Origin: Liberiplasma sp046541015 | GTDB lineage: Bacteria > Bacillota_I > Bacilli_A > Izemoplasmatales > Izemoplasmataceae | DNA: 64,000 bases | Direction of reading: 5' to 3' | NCBI GenBank assembly: GCA_046541015.1 | Contig: JBKHEA010000004.1 | Span: 1-64,000 of the forward strand | In this document: positions 7,719 through 16,580 of the stretch, piece by piece | Layout of the letters: each line of letters begins with the position of its first letter | Position numbering within the stretch: the stretch's first letter is position 1 | Notes under the pieces: model-generated | What the model was told of the DNA's origin: nothing | Database searches by the model: none | The model's input: the letters and a program-made list of their open reading frames with translations, nothing else | Made by a program: the position numbers and the translations under genes

Positions 7719-8681
7719 ATGAAAGTCATTGCTAAAGCGCCAGTTAATATTGCCTTAGTGAAATATTTTGGAAAAAAAGATCCGATTAAGGTTATTCCTT
7801 ATAATCCATCGGTTTCTTTTGCGTTAGAAGACTTTTATACCATCACTTACTTAGAAAAAAAAGGGTCACCAGGGGTGTCTTTTACAATTAATGACCAAGT
7901 CCAACCAGAAGAAGAACACAAAAAAATTATTGATTTTTTACGTCATTTTAAAGGATTTAATCCCTATGATGGCTTACATATTAAATCGTTCAATAATGTC
8001 CCAACCGCTGCAGGCTTTGCCTCTAGTGCTTCAGGCTTTGCAGCCCTTAGTATTTGTGCAAATGCCTACTATAAGACAAACTATGATTTAAAAACACTCG
8101 TAAAAATCGCACGCATGGGCTCAGGCTCAAGTGTTCGTAGTTTAATAGGTGGGGCAGTTTTATGGGATGTTGATGGCATGATTTATCCTTTAGAAGCTAA
8201 TCTAAAAGCGTATAAAATGATGTTTGTTGTTCTTCATGATTCGCAAAAACCAATTAGCTCTAGAGCCGCTATGAAACGTGTCGTTGAAACATCGGCTTTA
8301 TATGAAACATTTGTTAAAACATCGTTTGAAGATGCCAAGTTGATGATTGAAGCATTAAAACAAGATCAATTTAATCTTATTGGCAAGATTTTAGAATCTA
8401 ATGCACGTTTAATGCATGCTACGATGGTTGCATCAAATCCGCCATTTTCATATTTAACCAAAGAAACCTATAAAGTTTTAGAGCTTGTTAAAGCCATGCA
8501 AGAAGAAGGCATTGCTTTATATGCCACTATGGATGCTGGACCAAATGTTAAATTACTTTATCAAAAAGAACTAGAAACGGTTATTTTAAAGCGCCTACAT
8601 GAAGAGGGTTTTACACATGTATTAACAAGCGCACTTTCTAAGGAAGGAGCGCGATTAATCAATGACTTCCCTAACCTTTAA
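7719..8681 (+). CDS. mvaD: diphosphomevalonate decarboxylase
   Basis: The 320-residue GHMP-fold enzyme converts 5-diphosphomevalonate to isopentenyl diphosphate with ATP and loss of CO2. Recognisable parts are A-P-V-N-I-A-L-V-K-Y-F-G-K-K-D, the phosphate loop T-A-A-G-F-A-S-S-A-S-G-F-A-A, G-S-G-S-S-V-R-S-L-I-G-G-A and T-M-D-A-G-P-N-V-K-L, where the conserved catalytic Asp lies. The usual K-Y-W-G-K is K-Y-F-G-K here (residues 15-19). GAGG precedes the ATG. The next gene overlaps its end by 20 bases. Confidence 0.93.
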   Translation: MKVIAKAPVNIALVKYFGKKDPIKVIPYNPSVSFALEDFYTITYLEKKGSPGVSFTINDQVQPEEEHKKIIDFLRHFKGFNPYDGLHIKSFNNVPTAAGFASSASGFAALSICANAYYKTNYDLKTLVKIARMGSGSSVRSLIGGAVLWDVDGMIYPLEANLKAYKMMFVVLHDSQKPISSRAAMKRVVETSALYETFVKTSFEDAKLMIEALKQDQFNLIGKILESNARLMHATMVASNPPFSYLTKETYKVLELVKAMQEEGIALYATMDAGPNVKLLYQKELETVILKRLHEEGFTHVLTSALSKEGARLINDFPNL

Positions 8682-9687
8682 ACGTCCAGGTAAACTTTAT
8701 TTAGCCGGCGAATATGCTGTTGTAAAAGGTAATTATGCAATTTTGTTTCCGACCAAAAAAACGATGGATTTAACGATTCAATCAAGCGATTATTTTTCAT
8801 TTGCTGGGGTGCCTTTTAAATTAAATGCTAAATTAGAAGTATCATTAGGTTTACCTTATGTGCAACAAGCCATTAACATAGCACATACTTATTTAGATCA
8901 AGAAGGTAAAACGATTAAGCCATATGCAATTGAAACTACCAATCATTTAGAAATTCCTAAAAAACCTAAACTTGGAATTGGAACAAGTGCTATGATTACG
9001 ATTTTGTTGATTGAAGCAATTCTTGGATTTCATGATGTTTCATTAGATACGCTTACCCTTTATAAACTTGGTGTATTAGCCCAAATTAATCATTATCCGG
9101 ATAGTTCATTTGGAGATTTAGCTCTTGTTGCATCAAGTGATTCAATAATCTATCAACCCTTTGAAGAACGCTTTAGAAAGCGTTTAATCAGTGAAGGTCT
9201 AAAAGTTTTAAAGTTACCGTGGCCAAATTTAACAATTAAAACCATTGATTTACTGAGTGTTCCAATGTTAATTATTCATACAAATGAAGCAGCATCAAGT
9301 TTATCCTTAGTTAAAAAGGTCATGAAATATGAAGATACGCTAGCTTTTATAGAATTTGCTAACCAATCAAATTTTTATGTAAACGCATTGATAAACGCTC
9401 AAAATAATCTTGAATTTATGGCAGTGATTAAAAAGTTAAATCACAATTTAAAAGCCCTAGAAACATTAACTAAAACAAAATTATTTACCAAAAATATGGT
9501 TGATATTGAAAAAATCATTCATGATTATCATGGGGTCTGTAAATTTTCAGGCGCTGGTGGTGGCGATTCAATGCTTGCCTTTTTCCCTGATGAAAAGACA
9601 AAGTTAAGTGCACAATTAGCGATTGAAAAATCATATCCTATACTAAATCATTTAATAATGGAGGATGACTATGAACAAAAAAGATGA
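8662..9687 (+). CDS. mvaK2: phosphomevalonate kinase
   Basis: This 341-residue GHMP kinase makes 5-diphosphomevalonate from 5-phosphomevalonate. It carries P-G-K-L-Y-L-A-G-E-Y-A-V-V, typical of phosphomevalonate kinases, a G-I-G-T-S-A-M-I loop, S-S-F-G-D-L-A and the C-terminal S-G-A-G-G-G-D-S. The A-G-E-Y motif and operon position separate it from mevalonate kinase. It overlaps mvaD by 20 bases and runs 17 bases into the isomerase gene. The RBS AGGAAGGAG lies inside mvaD about 12 bases before the ATG. Confidence 0.92.
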   Translation: MTSLTFKRPGKLYLAGEYAVVKGNYAILFPTKKTMDLTIQSSDYFSFAGVPFKLNAKLEVSLGLPYVQQAINIAHTYLDQEGKTIKPYAIETTNHLEIPKKPKLGIGTSAMITILLIEAILGFHDVSLDTLTLYKLGVLAQINHYPDSSFGDLALVASSDSIIYQPFEERFRKRLISEGLKVLKLPWPNLTIKTIDLLSVPMLIIHTNEAASSLSLVKKVMKYEDTLAFIEFANQSNFYVNALINAQNNLEFMAVIKKLNHNLKALETLTKTKLFTKNMVDIEKIIHDYHGVCKFSGAGGGDSMLAFFPDEKTKLSAQLAIEKSYPILNHLIMEDDYEQKR

Positions 9688-10684
9688 CCACATTCGATAT
9701 GCACTAAATCAAGAAATCACCACGAATGATTTTGATGCCTTACGTTTTGTTCCAAACTCAATACCTAAAACAGATGTTCATTTAGTCGATTTAAGTGTTG
9801 ATTTATTTAATCAGACATTTCCTTATCCTATCTATATCAATGCGATGACAGGCGGAACAGAAAAAGCCTACGCTATCAATAAAAGCCTAGCACAAATTGC
9901 CAAACACTTTAATTTCATGATTGCTTCTGGTTCTTTATCTCAAGCCATTAAAGACCCTAAAACTTCTCCTTCATTTACTATATTAAGAGAAACCTTTAAG
10001 GAAGGGTTTATATTAGCGAATATCGGTATTAGCGCACCGCTTGATTATTGTGATAAAGCGATTGATCTATTAAACGCTAATGCCATACAAATTCATATTA
10101 ATGCCCCACAAGAAATCATTATGCCAGAAGGGGATCGTATCTTTCATGATTGGTTAACGAACTTAAACCATCATGCCAAACACGTTAAAGTTCCAATTAT
10201 TGCAAAAGAAACAGGATTTGGCATGAGTCGTGAAACCATTGAAATGATTCAATTGGCAGGGATAAAAACCATCGATGTTTCTGGAAGAGGTGGCACCAAT
10301 TTTATTGCGATTGAAAACAACCGTAGAAAGCGACCATTAAAAAGTTTTGAGTCCTATGGTTTTTCAACCGTAGAATCTTTACTTGAAGCTAAAAAGATTG
10401 AAGGAATTACCGTTTTAGCAAGCGGCGGCATAAGAGATGCTTATGATGTTGTAAAAGCTTTAGCCCTTGGGGCAAAGGCAGTTGGATTAAGTGGGTTTTT
10501 CTTAAAATTAGTCACCAAGTATCCTATCGATTTAGCCATTGAAATGATTGAAGAGTTCTTAGAAGACATAAAAAAAATCATGGCGATTTTAGATGCTAAA
10601 ACCATCCATGATTTAAAAAATAAACCACTTCTATACAGTGAAACCTTAATAAACTTTATTAATCAAAGAAATCAATCTTTATAG
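9671..10684 (+). CDS. fni: isopentenyl-diphosphate delta-isomerase, type 2 (FMN-dependent)
   Basis: The enzyme interconverts IPP and DMAPP, completing the route encoded by the three genes upstream. Family features are the N-terminal R-x-x-H-x-x-x-A-L-N-like segment, the I-N-A-M-T-G-G stretch, V-S-G-R-G-G-T-N-F, and the FMN-site A-S-G-G-I-R-D-A followed by K-A-L-A-L-G-A. An ATG at 9665 directly abuts GGAGG (9660-9664), leaving no spacing, so ATG 9671 with six bases is the better start (337 residues). The last 13 bases overlap the convergent gene on the minus strand. Confidence 0.93.
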   Translation: MNKKDDHIRYALNQEITTNDFDALRFVPNSIPKTDVHLVDLSVDLFNQTFPYPIYINAMTGGTEKAYAINKSLAQIAKHFNFMIASGSLSQAIKDPKTSPSFTILRETFKEGFILANIGISAPLDYCDKAIDLLNANAIQIHINAPQEIIMPEGDRIFHDWLTNLNHHAKHVKVPIIAKETGFGMSRETIEMIQLAGIKTIDVSGRGGTNFIAIENNRRKRPLKSFESYGFSTVESLLEAKKIEGITVLASGGIRDAYDVVKALALGAKAVGLSGFFLKLVTKYPIDLAIEMIEEFLEDIKKIMAILDAKTIHDLKNKPLLYSETLINFINQRNQSL

Positions 10685-11634
10685 CGTTCATGGAACGCTA
10701 TTTTTTCTTTTAGAAAACTATCTAAAACATTTAACATTTGAAAGAGTATGGCACGCAGTTCAAAACTTTTTCTATCAGTTGGTAGAGGCATTTTGCGGTA
10801 ATCATCAAGGAGCTTTTGTAAAAAACTGAGTTGTTTTGTTGCTTGATCGGTTTCACCGATGTCATAACTAAGGTTAAGGACATAGTTTGATAAGATTTTT
10901 GCGTTGTCATGATTGCTATCCATTTGTTTAAATAGTTCAAAAAGCTTATTGAGTTGATTCATTTGATTTTCACGCATGATTAAATAAGACATGTGATAAC
11001 GGTCTTTATCAAATAAAATATCTTTATCAATCAATGCAGCATCATTTAAGATATTTTTTAATCTACCTAAAATAACTTCATGGGCTTTATACGCTTTATC
11101 AAATAATTGAATGTCTTCTAAAACCCCACTAATAAGCTGTAAATCTACAATAATAGCGGCATCAATTTCTTTCATGTATTGATTCATGGATAAACTTGTA
11201 TTTAAAGGGTATAGCATATTTAAACTAAGAGCAACTGCAATGGCAATCGCAATCAGTAGTACGCCATTGATAATCATCGATAAATCAAATGCGCCTACTG
11301 AAAGTAGATGACTCACTAATACAAGACTTGGAACAATCCCTTCGTTTAATTTTAGCGCAAAAGAAATGCCAATAAAAGCTACTGTAATAAGACTATAAAT
11401 GAAAATGGTATAACCAAATGATAAAAACAAGATTGTCGCTAAACTTAAAGCTAAAAGGGCTCCAATGAATCGTTTCATCGCAACAAAAACACTATCTTTT
11501 CTTGTTAACTGAATCGATAGCACCGCTAATATTCCACCTGTAATTGCAAATTCTAAATTTAGTAATAAGGCAAAAAGAATCGTTATAATACTCGCTAAAC
11601 TCATTTTAATGGTGGCATGGACATAACGTCTCAT
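10672..11634 (-). CDS. aromatic acid exporter family protein (DUF939/ArAE-like)
   Basis: The 320-residue protein has six to seven N-terminal hydrophobic helices (residues about 8-140) with F-A-I-T-G-G-I-L-A-V-L-S-I-Q and R-F-I-G-A-L-L-A. A long helical cytoplasmic C-terminal half follows, the layout of the ArAE_1/DUF939 branch of the FUSC superfamily. Substrates of Gram-positive members are mostly unknown. GGAAG precedes ATG 11634. The stop codon lies inside the 3' end of the convergent isomerase gene, with 13 bases of overlap and no terminator between them. Confidence 0.8.
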   Translation of the reverse strand: MRRYVHATIKMSLASIITILFALLLNLEFAITGGILAVLSIQLTRKDSVFVAMKRFIGALLALSLATILFLSFGYTIFIYSLITVAFIGISFALKLNEGIVPSLVLVSHLLSVGAFDLSMIINGVLLIAIAIAVALSLNMLYPLNTSLSMNQYMKEIDAAIIVDLQLISGVLEDIQLFDKAYKAHEVILGRLKNILNDAALIDKDILFDKDRYHMSYLIMRENQMNQLNKLFELFKQMDSNHDNAKILSNYVLNLSYDIGETDQATKQLSFLQKLLDDYRKMPLPTDRKSFELRAILFQMLNVLDSFLKEKIAFHERYKD

Positions 11635-11798
11635 ACAATCACTTCCTAACGCTTAAATTATAAGGTTAAGGCACACTAAAGTCAACGAATTGCCATTAGT
11701 AAACGTTTTATTCGATACCGATTTTTTTCGTTTATCCCTTAATGATTTTTAAGCTTTTATGGTACAATAAACATGACAATGATTTAAAGAGGTAGTTT

Positions 11799-12833
11799 AT
11801 GAAAACAAGTATTTATACAGTCGATCAAATGCAAAATCAATTAGTAAAAAAACACCTTGCTAAAATCCTTAAAGAGGGTGGTTTAGTCGTCTTTCCAACC
11901 GAAACAGTTTATGGTATTGGGGCCAATGCTTTAGACCCTTTAGCGGCAAGTAAAATATACGAAGTTAAAGGTAGACCTGCTGATAACCCTTTAATCGTAC
12001 ATATTGATAATTTGCATATGCTAAAAGCATTAACCCTTGAAATTAACCTTCAAGCAAGAAAACTAATTCAAGCTTTTTGGCCAGGGCCATTAACGCTTAT
12101 TTTTAAGAAAAGCGATTTAGTCCCTAATACGATTACTGCAAACTTAGATACCGTTGCCATTCGTTTTCCTTCGCACCCTGCAGCTAGACAACTGATAAAA
12201 TTAGCGAAGTTTCCTATTGCAGCACCTAGTGCTAATATTAGCGGGCGTCCATCAAGTACACTTTTTAAGCACGTAAAGGAAGATTTAGATGGTTTAGTAG
12301 ATATTATTATTGATGGCGGAAAATCAACAATTGGATTAGAATCAACCGTCTTAGATGTTACCACTGAAGTACCGACTATTTTAAGACCCGGTTCTATAAC
12401 AAAACGCATGATTGAATCAGTTTTAGAACATTCAATTACCGATGCATCTAAAACCGAAGTGATTGATGCCCCAAAATCCCCAGGAATGAAATATACCCAC
12501 TATGCTCCAAAAGGAAAGATTATCTTAGTTGATGGATTAAAAGAAGAAGTTATTGATTATATCAACAAAGCCATTACCATTTTAGACCATGAAAAAACCG
12601 CTGTGATTTGTGCAAAAGAGTATGTGAGTGCGATTAAGTGTAAGCATATTTTTGATTTAGGTTCTATAGAAGATTCTGAAGAAATTGCATCAAACTTATT
12701 CATCGCCCTAAGAACAATGGATGAATTAGGTATCGAACAAATTTATACCCATTCATTTAAAGATGAACAGCTTGGACAAGCTATCATGAATCGTTTATTG
12801 AAAGCTGCAGGCTATAATATAATTCGCTTATGA
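11799..12833 (+). CDS. tsaC: threonylcarbamoyl-AMP synthase (Sua5/YwlC type)
   Basis: This enzyme makes L-threonylcarbamoyladenylate from Thr, bicarbonate and ATP for the universal t6A37 modification of ANN-decoding tRNAs. The YrdC core holds G-G-L-V-V-F-P-T-E-T-V-Y-G-I-G-A-N-A, K-G-R-P-x-x-N-P-L-I-V-H, W-P-G-P-L-T and A-P-S-A-N-I-S-G-R-P-S. After S-P-G-M-K-Y-T-H-Y-A-P a C-terminal Sua5 domain follows, so at 344 residues it is the long form. A TACAATAAAC -10-like element (11763-11772) and AGAGG precede the ATG. Its TGA overlaps the next ATG (ATGA). Confidence 0.95.
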   Translation: MKTSIYTVDQMQNQLVKKHLAKILKEGGLVVFPTETVYGIGANALDPLAASKIYEVKGRPADNPLIVHIDNLHMLKALTLEINLQARKLIQAFWPGPLTLIFKKSDLVPNTITANLDTVAIRFPSHPAARQLIKLAKFPIAAPSANISGRPSSTLFKHVKEDLDGLVDIIIDGGKSTIGLESTVLDVTTEVPTILRPGSITKRMIESVLEHSITDASKTEVIDAPKSPGMKYTHYAPKGKIILVDGLKEEVIDYINKAITILDHEKTAVICAKEYVSAIKCKHIFDLGSIEDSEEIASNLFIALRTMDELGIEQIYTHSFKDEQLGQAIMNRLLKAAGYNIIRL

Positions 12834-13465
12834 TACGTCAAAAATTCTTAGTAACGTATCGCTTTTTATTAGTATTTATTGTCCTTACAGGGTTAATTTT
12901 TAATTTTATTGGACGTAACCTAATTGAAACGATGGTATTTTTTACCATTCAAAGTAACCTTTTAGCTTTGATAATCTTAAGTATTCAAGGGTACTTTCTT
13001 TTTAAAGGTAAAAGGATGTATCAAGAATACCCAATCCTTTTAACGATTAAACATATCATTATGATGAACTTAATCATCACATTTTTAGGGTTTCACTTTC
13101 TCCTTAGAAGAACCTTACTTGATGACCCTAGCGGATATTTAACCTCTGTTGAAAACATTTTATTGCATTATCTTGTGCCGATATTATTTGTGTTTGATTA
13201 TCTTTTTTTTGATAAAAAGGGGCACTTATCGCTAAAAAGTATTCCGTTGTTTTTGATATATCCTTATGCTTATTTACTCTTTGTGATCATCAGGGCAGAA
13301 CTTGGTGGTATCTTATTAACTGTAAATAGCCGTTATCCTTACTTTTTTTTAGATATTGACACCCTTGGATTTAATATGATTTTTTATGTATTAGCGATGA
13401 CTATATTTTTTACTTTCATGGCATTTTTACTTTTTAAAATTGATCAAATCTTTAGTAAAACCTAA
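12830..13465 (+). CDS. Pr6Pr family membrane protein
   Basis: The 211-residue protein has about six hydrophobic helices. Segments F-F-T-I-Q-S-N-L-L, V-E-N-I-L-L-H-Y-L-V-P-I and F-D-Y-L-F-F-D matched to Y-P-Y-A-Y-L-L are typical of the bacterial Pr6Pr (FAR-17a/AIG1-like) family. Eukaryotic relatives hydrolyse fatty-acid esters of hydroxy fatty acids; the bacterial role is not established. It overlaps tsaC by four bases (ATGA), which implies coupled translation, though a functional link is not obvious. Confidence 0.75.
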   Translation: MIRQKFLVTYRFLLVFIVLTGLIFNFIGRNLIETMVFFTIQSNLLALIILSIQGYFLFKGKRMYQEYPILLTIKHIIMMNLIITFLGFHFLLRRTLLDDPSGYLTSVENILLHYLVPILFVFDYLFFDKKGHLSLKSIPLFLIYPYAYLLFVIIRAELGGILLTVNSRYPYFFLDIDTLGFNMIFYVLAMTIFFTFMAFLLFKIDQIFSKT

Positions 13466-13556
13466 ATTAGCTTTAAATAAACTTAAAAAGCCATTTTATA
13501 GGTGTAAATTTATGATATAATGAATTTGGATTTGAACATTGAAAGGGGGAATACTC

Positions 13557-14147
13557 ATGTGGTGGAGTAACCTAACAGATTTTGAACAAGTCATCTTTAT
13601 TATTGCATCAAGTGCTACAATTCTAATGCTTTTATTACTTATTTTAATGATTGTTGGAATTGATAGTGCAGAATCATTTGATGGTGGTTTAGATAGTATT
13701 GACGTTGATGTTTTTAATGATGAACCATTTTCAGCTATTGGTGGTTTAAAGATCATCAGTATACGTGGCATCTTAGCTTTTTTTAGTTTTGGTGGATGGA
13801 CGGTTTATTTATTAGCAGACAGTATGAACAATATTTTAGCTTTAGTAATAGGGATTATTGTAGGTACGTTAGCAATGGTCTTAACGGCTTATATTTTTAA
13901 ACAAATCTTTAGACTTGAATCAAGCGGAAACATGAATTATACATCAGCTATAGGTAAACTAGCAGTTGTTTACATGAGAGTCCCTAAAAGTAAATCTGGT
14001 ACTGGAAAAGTAACTTTAATCCATCAAGAACGTATGGTTGAAGTTGATGCAGTAACTGAAAGTGACACCGATTTAATGCCAAGAACACAAGTAGAGGTCG
14101 TTGGTTTAGATGGCCCTAATACGCTTGTTGTTAAAATAAAAGGATAG
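13557..14147 (+). CDS. NfeD-like membrane protein, flotillin partner
   Basis: The 196-residue protein has three hydrophobic segments (about residues 13-37, 66-85 and 90-115) and a C-terminal soluble beta domain of about 60 residues with G-K-V-T-L, E-V-D-A-V-T and T-Q-V-E-V-V-G-L-D-G. This matches NfeD OB-fold proteins encoded with flotillins. The flotillin gene starts nine bases after its stop. AAAGGGGGA at 13542-13550 places the start at ATG 13557, not at the upstream TTG in frame. A TATAAT lies at 13516-13521. Confidence 0.8.
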   Translation: MWWSNLTDFEQVIFIIASSATILMLLLLILMIVGIDSAESFDGGLDSIDVDVFNDEPFSAIGGLKIISIRGILAFFSFGGWTVYLLADSMNNILALVIGIIVGTLAMVLTAYIFKQIFRLESSGNMNYTSAIGKLAVVYMRVPKSKSGTGKVTLIHQERMVEVDAVTESDTDLMPRTQVEVVGLDGPNTLVVKIKG

Positions 14148-14156
14148 GAGAAAATT

Positions 14157-15587
14157 ATGGTTATACTTGCAGTAAACCCAGCAGCGATAATTTTTATCAT
14201 TTTTACGATTATTGTCTTTGTCGTATCAATCTTAGTCTTTATTGTCTCAAGGATTAAAAAATGTCCTTCAGATAAGATTATGGTTATTTACGGTAAAATT
14301 GGTGATAACGCAGATGGTACTAGTCGCTCATCTATATGTATTCATGGGGGAAGTAAATTTGTTATTCCATTTTTACAAGCTTATGAGTATCTTGATTTAA
14401 CCCCAATTTCAATTAGTGTTGATTTAGCACAAGCTTTATCAAGACAAAACATTCGTATTGATGTCCCTTCACGCTTTACAGTCGGGATCTCAACAGAATC
14501 TGGTGTGATGCAAAATGCTGCCGAACGTTTATTAGGCTTAGCTTTAGCAGATATCCAAGATTTAGCTAAAGATATTATCTTTGGACAATTACGTTTGGTT
14601 ATTGCGACAATGGATATTGAAGAAATCAATACCGACCGTGATAAGTTTTTAGAAGCAGTTTCAGGCAATGTAGAAAGTGAACTTAAAAAAATCGGATTAA
14701 GACTGATTAACGTTAACGTTACAGACATTAACGATGAATCAGGCTACATTGAAGCATTAGGTAAAGAAGCAGCCGCAAAAGCAATTAATGATGCGAAGAA
14801 AAGTGTTGCAGAGAAAAACCGCGATGGATCAATTGGTGAGGCGAATGCCTTAAGAGATCAACGTATTCAAGTTGCAACAGCAAATGCAACAGCGATTGAA
14901 GGAGAAAATAAATCACTCGGTGATGTCGCAAAAAGTAATTCATCTCGTCGTGAAATTGAAGCAGAAGCTGAAAGAAAAGCAAGCGCAGCTGAAAAAATTG
15001 CAGCCGCAAAAGCTTTAGAAGAATCATACGCAGCCGAAAAAGAAGCGGAAGTTGCCCGTGCTCAAAGAGAAAAAGCAAGCTTAGAAGCTGACATTATTGT
15101 TAAATCAGAAATTGAGAAACAACAACGTGTCATCGCAGCTGAAGCTGAGGCAGAAGAATTTAGAAGACGTGCTCAAGGGGAAGCTGATGCAATTTATGCT
15201 AAGGCAGAAGCTGAAGCTCGTGGATTATATGAAGTTTTATCTAAACAAGCTAAAGGATTTACTGAACTTGTTAAAGCCGCAAATAATAATGCAGATGCAG
15301 CTATTAAACTCTTAATTGCTGATAAACTTGAGACCCTTGTTGGCATTCAAGTAGAAGCGATTAAAAATCTTAAATTTGATAAGATTACTGTTTGGGATGG
15401 CGCAAGCAGTAAAGATGGTACAACTTCAACTGCTAATTTTGCACAAAACCTTATGAAATCTATACCACCAATGAAAGATTTATTTGAAATGGCTGGCATG
15501 GAGTTACCACAATATTTAGGAAAAGAATTAGAAGATAAAAAACCGCCTAAAGTTGAACTTAACAAAGAAAAAGAAGAAGATCAGTAA
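14157..15587 (+). CDS. floT: flotillin family protein (SPFH domain)
   Basis: The 476-residue protein starts with a membrane segment (residues about 8-32). An SPFH/band-7 domain follows (about 40-210), then a long Ala/Glu-rich coiled coil (about 215-355) with repeated E-A-E-A and A-E-K motifs, and a C-terminal segment with I-T-V-W-D-G, as in FloT/YuaG/YqiK proteins. Flotillins assemble membrane scaffolds that organise signalling and secretion proteins. It pairs with the NfeD-like gene upstream, the standard arrangement. GGAG precedes the ATG, and a bidirectional terminator follows. Confidence 0.9.
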   Translation: MVILAVNPAAIIFIIFTIIVFVVSILVFIVSRIKKCPSDKIMVIYGKIGDNADGTSRSSICIHGGSKFVIPFLQAYEYLDLTPISISVDLAQALSRQNIRIDVPSRFTVGISTESGVMQNAAERLLGLALADIQDLAKDIIFGQLRLVIATMDIEEINTDRDKFLEAVSGNVESELKKIGLRLINVNVTDINDESGYIEALGKEAAAKAINDAKKSVAEKNRDGSIGEANALRDQRIQVATANATAIEGENKSLGDVAKSNSSRREIEAEAERKASAAEKIAAAKALEESYAAEKEAEVARAQREKASLEADIIVKSEIEKQQRVIAAEAEAEEFRRRAQGEADAIYAKAEAEARGLYEVLSKQAKGFTELVKAANNNADAAIKLLIADKLETLVGIQVEAIKNLKFDKITVWDGASSKDGTTSTANFAQNLMKSIPPMKDLFEMAGMELPQYLGKELEDKKPPKVELNKEKEEDQ

Positions 15588-15592
15588 CAATT

Positions 15593-15624
15593 AAAAAGGA
15601 CATATCACTTTGATATGTCCTTTT
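15593..15624. terminator. bidirectional terminator between floT and osmC
   Basis: A perfect 14-bp stem (AAAAGGACATATCA with its complement) around a CTT loop has A and T runs on its two sides. It sits between convergent genes and can serve both. Confidence 0.85.
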
Positions 15625-15627
15625 ATT

Positions 15628-16023
15628 TTATTCAAAACTTACATTAGTCTCCATTTTTGCAACATGAGATAAGGTTTGATAAACACTACAGTATTCAGTT
15701 GCTAACTGCATCGCCTTTAAAAAGGCATTTTGTTTTTCTTCAGTTGCTCCAGTAATCACTACATTGACAGTGACTTCTTTTAACCATGTAGGAACTTCTT
15801 CACGTTTAACTCCTGTGATATCGTACTTAACGGCTTGAAATTTAAGGCGTTTTTTATCACATACAGTTTGAAACGTATGATTTAAACAAGCACCTAAACC
15901 TCCAAGTACCATATCATAAGCGGCAAGTGCCCCCTCAGCCGGACCGACTTGGCTTGATCCGTGATGTCCTGTTACAATGCCGTGGTATTGATTATCAAAA
16001 ACCATTTTAACTTGATTTGCCAT
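15628..16023 (-). CDS. OsmC/Ohr family peroxidase-like protein
   Basis: The 131-residue protein has the OsmC fold pattern. A first conserved Cys lies in G-G-L-G-A-C-L-N-H-T and a second in T-E-Y-C-S-V-Y-Q-T-L. These are the expected peroxidatic and resolving cysteines for thiol-dependent reduction of (organic) hydroperoxides. The exact substrate class within OsmC/Ohr/YhfA is unresolved. It overlaps the end of the pyrophosphatase gene by 17 bases and is co-transcribed with it. GGAGG precedes the ATG. Confidence 0.88.
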   Translation of the reverse strand: MANQVKMVFDNQYHGIVTGHHGSSQVGPAEGALAAYDMVLGGLGACLNHTFQTVCDKKRLKFQAVKYDITGVKREEVPTWLKEVTVNVVITGATEEKQNAFLKAMQLATEYCSVYQTLSHVAKMETNVSFE

Positions 16024-16522
16024 GATCTTCCTCCTTCACTTTTTGATAACGTTTGATGCATTCATCGATGAGTTTAATCGCTTCTTTTTTTCCATGAAAA
16101 TCATAAACTTCAACTTTTTTATTTTGTTGTAAGTCTTTATAGGTTTTAAAGAAGTGTTTAATCTCTCTTAAAAGATGGTCTTGGATATCACTCATTTCAT
16201 GAATATGACTAAAGCGAGGATCTGCATTCATAACAGCTATGATTTTTTGATCTTTCTCATCATTATCCATCATGTCTAAATAGCCAATGACACGCGCATC
16301 AACAATGCAGCCAGGAAATGTTTTAGTACTTGCGATAACTAAAATATCTAAAGGATCATTGTCTTCTGCAAGCGTGTGCTCAATATAACCATACTCAGCT
16401 GGATAAGTCATTTGCGAGTATAAAACTCGATCAAGTTTAATACGATCTCTTACTTTGTCAATCTCATATTTATTTTTAGTGCCCATTGGAATTTCAATAA
16501 TTGCTTCTATAATTTTATCCAT
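16007..16522 (-). CDS. ppa: inorganic pyrophosphatase (family I)
   Basis: The 171-residue enzyme hydrolyses pyrophosphate and so drives biosynthetic reactions forward. Family I features are I-E-I-P-M-G-T-K-N-K-Y-E, Y-P-A-E-Y-G-Y-I, the metal-binding D-N-D-P-L-D-I-L-V and V-I-G-Y-L-D-M-M-D-N-D-E-K-D. Length is typical. GAGGG precedes the ATG, and osmC starts within its last codons. Confidence 0.95.
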   Translation of the reverse strand: MDKIIEAIIEIPMGTKNKYEIDKVRDRIKLDRVLYSQMTYPAEYGYIEHTLAEDNDPLDILVIASTKTFPGCIVDARVIGYLDMMDNDEKDQKIIAVMNADPRFSHIHEMSDIQDHLLREIKHFFKTYKDLQQNKKVEVYDFHGKKEAIKLIDECIKRYQKVKEEDHGKSS

Positions 16523-16580
16523 AGTACCCTCTTTCTATCTTATTATAAGATAAATTAACTTGATTTAGTAAAAATGTGCT

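Noticed and set aside
12068..12409. Open frame antisense to tsaC
   Set aside because: It lies wholly inside a conserved gene, has no RBS and no recognisable protein features.
14785..15078. Leucine-rich open frame antisense to the flotillin coiled coil
   Set aside because: It is the complement of Ala/Glu-rich codons in a well-supported gene, with no RBS or family resemblance.
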